From: Ciona savignyi | Lineage: Eukaryota > Chordata > Ascidiacea > Phlebobranchia > Cionidae | Length of the DNA stretch: 64,000 nucleotides | Assembly (NCBI GenBank): GCA_000149265.1 | Contig: CH003313.1 | Coordinates: 2,058,849 to 2,122,848, forward strand | Reading direction: 5' to 3' | Shown here: positions 60,499-64,000 of the stretch, one piece after another | Numbering within the stretch: position 1 is the stretch's first letter | How the letters are laid out: the number at the start of each line of letters is the position of its first letter | Notes under the pieces: model-generated | Seen by the model: only the letters and a program-made list of their open reading frames with translations | The model's database searches: none | What the model was told of the DNA's origin: nothing | Translations under genes and position numbers: made by a program

Positions 60499-62829
60499 TT
60501 AAAATAAAAAAAACATAAAAAAACAGATATTGGATTAATGTAATAACTACATTAAATAACAACAGATTACTTACCAACAATAAGTAAAAGGTTAAATGTT
60601 TCCACTTGAAATCAGGTCGTGCGTTCAGGCAGCCATTTAGCATCAATAGATTGAATGCGACACATGTAATAGTGATACGTCGCACATCTGAGGAGGAATC
60701 TTTTATGGCTTCTAAGGGATTGCCATGTGTTCACTTTTCAAAAATATTCCGAAACATTTTTATCCCCAGCTTAAATTGTTTAAAACAATGGACTGTGATT
60801 TAATTGACACCATGTGCTGAATCTATTACGGTATGTAACCTCCTGAAATTTAATTTCAACTATAGTTTTCAGTCTCGCCCGCGTAAACTGTAAGGATGTA
60901 TCCAATTAAGTTATTCCTGTAAGAATTGAATTCATCTACAGCGCTTTAGCTAATATTTTCTGCCTAAAAGCGGGTTGAATACACTAGGACTAGATCATCG
61001 TAGCTATCATTTCTAAAACTTTCATGTAAGAGATTCTTTTTAACTCTTGATTTAAATCGTTAAATTTTCTTTAACAGTTTTAAAATTTTAAGTAAATTCT
61101 TCCTAATGTTTGTCCACGGTTGCTGGACGGCGATGGCGTGAAGCGTCTTTGTATTCTACCTTCCACTAATGCACGAGATCGGTACTGGATTCTCCGATAT
61201 TTCATAAATTCTTTCTTACCACCAAATTGGCTACACGATTGGAAGTAAATGTGTTTTTTTATTTTTTCCTTTTTATCTTGACTCTTTTTTTTAAATAACT
61301 CTGCTATTCTTCTTTATTGTAATGAAAGAGCAAAAAATAAACTAAACCAATGCCGATAATGAAATTGAGTCTTATTAATTAATATTAAATCCTTAAATTT
61401 TTTTACAGAATACATCCAATTACACTCCTCTTTAACAGGTAAAATTGTAAACCAAATACAAAAACTGAACTGCTAACTTAAACTGAGAGGCATCCCGTAG
61501 AAAGGTTTTTTGTCATATTTAGTGTTTTCTAAATAACTGGGGATTTTTTAAATATTAAATTAAAACTCACAACCGTTTTAAAATATACTACCATACTTCT
61601 TCATAATATAAACGATTTTTTGTATATGATTCGGGGTATGTATCGGTTGCGTTAACCATATAGTCACACAACCGGCCGGTTGGCCTAGCGGTTAAGCGCG
61701 TCGCCTTTCAATAGAAATCCTTACCGTGACTAACTACACAGTACTTCATGTTCATATCATAATAAACCTGCTCAGTGCTGAATCCTGAACTATTGCTGTC
61801 TGTTCCATTGCATTTCAAGCAGTTTTTCATTACAAATGCAACCGTCTAAGTGTTTATTTAAAAGCGAAAAAATACGTGGTGGTATTACACAGCTTTTCCT
61901 TATTGTGGTATTCGGAAAATCGTTTCGAATACTTTACCTTTTGGAAAAACGATTGCGAATTTCCCGCCCAATCGACAATACTGATTGTGAACAATACGTG
62001 TTATAAATAACTTTAAGTAAAACTGCTTTTTAGCAACACCTAATGCGACTAGAGGCTGATCTAGAGACTAATTATCACATATTTGGAAAGCTTTTAACGT
62101 GTTTTTGTAAGCTTACATCGTAACCCGAAAACTTCGAAAATCGGTCGAAAAGATTCATCTGATCGATTCTAAGCTTGGCACCAAACATAAACGACCACTT
62201 TTTACATTAAAAAAGATATTCTTAAGAAAAAAGTCAAAAGTCCTGCTAATGTCTTTATAAACTTCGCAAAATAACAAAACCACAACCTAAAGTACGATGT
62301 TTCCATATGGAAACAAATCTAGAGGATGCACCCCACTGTGACCCGACAAAACAGTTACTTAAATGTGCTGATTGGTAAAATATTTCACATTCCGCCAGGC
62401 CGGATAATAATATTAAACGTATAGCAGTGGTTTAATTGTTTTGGTGGTGGAACAAAGCATAAGATATGACTGAACATTGTTGCATGTGTAGTGAAAAAAC
62501 GCGGGGGCGTTGTCGCCCGGATCGAAACTACCGTTTTTGTTGTGAATATAAATATGGGTATTATTTTGTTTATAAAAAGGACTTGTTTAATATTACACTT
62601 GTTCTTATTAAATCATATTAAGGGATTAGCACATTCAAAATGACAATGGAATTAATGAAGCATAATACCGTAATTAAGTATATAATAAACTTTAGTTTAA
62701 CTCAGCTGACATGATTAATCTTGTATTGATTGGAATTCTTGCTATAAAAAGAGATGACACTAAGCAAGGAAATCATCATTCAATTCAAGCTTCGTTCAAA
62801 GCATCTTCAGCTTCACGAAATACTTCAGC

Positions 62830-64000
62830 ATGGAAAGTACAAGCTTCAACAACCAAGATATGCAGCAGTGGGGAGTTCCCTCAATTGAGAACCTCTTCAG
62901 AGACTACCCTCAACTTCGGATGCATGAAGCTGACATTCGGGCAAGGTAAGATAAGGTTTAAATATCTTGAGGATGTAGAACTGATAGATTTCATATCCAC
63001 CAAGATACGGCATGTTTGAGAAAACAAAGATGGCGATTGAGAGGGAGGAAGGACTTGATCGATTTACTCACGCATACAAGGACTTTGGAGTGATGATGAT
63101 GGAAGATGGGAGAGTAAGATGCATGGAGTGGATTCCCAATGCCAGAGCCGTTTATCTTAAAGGAGAATTCAGTAAGAATTTTTCATATTTTACTTATTTA
63201 AAACACTAACAAAGATACATACAGACAACTGGAATCTCATTCCATATCGTGAAGTTGGATTTGGAAAGTGGGAACTCTTTATTCCGGCAAATCGAGATGG
63301 ATCGTGTGCTGTTCGCCATTGCAGTGAACTTAAAGTAAGTTAAAACCGGCCATTGGAATAAAGATTAAGCAATGCACGCTAATCAATGGTTCCATAGATC
63401 GTTATAGAAACAAAGGAAAACCAAACAATTGAAAGAATATCTCCATGGGCAAAGTATGTCGTTCAATGTGACCATAATCAGGCTTTCAAGTGGAAGTTCT
63501 GGAATCCCCCATCTTCCCAAAGATTCCAGGTACGATCCTGATATGATTACGCAAATGTAGAATCTCACAAACGATTTTTGTCTAGATAACTCACACTAGA
63601 CCGCGCAAACCAGATCGCCTCCGCATCTACGAAGCTCACATCGGAATCGCATCGGAACGATGTGAAATTTCCACCTACCGATATTTCACTTCCAATATCC
63701 TCCCTCGCATCCGGGATCAAGGGTACAACTCACTTCTCCTCATGGCCGTAGTCGAACATTCTTACTACCCGAGTTGGGGTTACCAAGTTACCAACTACTT
63801 TTCTGCTTCAAGGTAACCAACACAGGTTCAGTTCATAGCATGCTTCTCTAACACTAATATTGTTACAGTCGATACGGGACACCTGAAGAGTTTAAAGAGT
63901 TGGTGGACACTGCTCATGGAATGGGGATCTACGTAATGTTGGATGTGATGCATGGAGAAGCTTCAAAGAATGATCTAGATGGATTAAACATGTTTGATGG
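62830..64000 (+). CDS. GBE-like copy 3, 5' part only
   Basis: Exons 1 to 6 of the same gene (start [16 protein letters not shown] at 62830, exon 6 cut at 64000). It has KFWNPP like copy 2 and a Val-to-Asp change just after [11 protein letters not shown] (NDLDG against NVLDG). The altered region I (His to Glu) is visible; regions II-IV lie outside the window. Confidence 0.85.

Larger units (their letters stand above)
59556..64000 (+). repeat. Tandem unit 3, cut by the window edge
   Basis: Same order as units 1 and 2. The window ends inside exon 6 of its GBE-like gene, so the array continues. Confidence 0.9.

Overview
The window looks like nuclear DNA of a tunicate, most likely a Ciona species. 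It is AT-rich and has compact genes with many short GT-AG introns. Recognisable chordate genes sit close together, and a tRNA-derived SINE family recurs about twenty times, together with many small DNA transposons. I assigned the organism from these features and gene content, without a database search.

Layout. 1.5-4.9 kb: a minus-strand five-exon coiled-coil gene I cannot name; one intron holds a 706-bp inverted-repeat element that carries a tRNA-like sequence. 6.6-15.5 kb: a minus-strand gene for a large FERM (band 4.1-like) protein with a ~1,030-residue low-complexity tail in one exon. 17.3-18.7 kb: a plus-strand bHLH factor of the TCF23/TCF24/musculin kind. 21.4-24.6 kb: RPS21 on the minus strand, with a non-coding 5'TOP-like first exon. 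25.1-27.7 kb: a recent LTR retrotransposon without recognisable gag-pol, lying between the divergent RPS21 and OSER1-like genes. 27.9-28.3 kb: a single-exon OSER1-like gene. 29.3-40.2 kb: UCKL1 (uridine kinase plus uracil phosphoribosyltransferase-like domains) on the minus strand, convergent with OSER1. 42.2-44.6 kb: a 2.35-kb TTAA-flanked, Kolobok-like element with ~600-bp inverted repeats, encoding a THAP domain and, antisense, a P2RX7-C-terminus-like cysteine domain. 45.1-64 kb: an array of glycogen-branching-enzyme-like genes, made of one inverted 3' half copy followed by three direct units of about 6.34 kb; the last runs off the window.

The most notable content is that GBE-like array. 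The proteins keep the GBE1 fold and 15-exon structure, but the GH13 nucleophile Asp is Asn, the region I His is Glu and the region IV Asp is Glu, and there is an added Gly/Tyr/Asn/Arg-rich C-terminus. They therefore look like amplified pseudoenzymes, not working branching enzymes. Copy 1 is open throughout; copy 2 has a 1-bp insertion that breaks the frame. The near identity of units could mean recent duplication or an assembly that stacked alleles.

Exon boundaries were derived by hand from splice signals, reading-frame phase and family alignment from memory, so individual boundaries may be off by a few bases.
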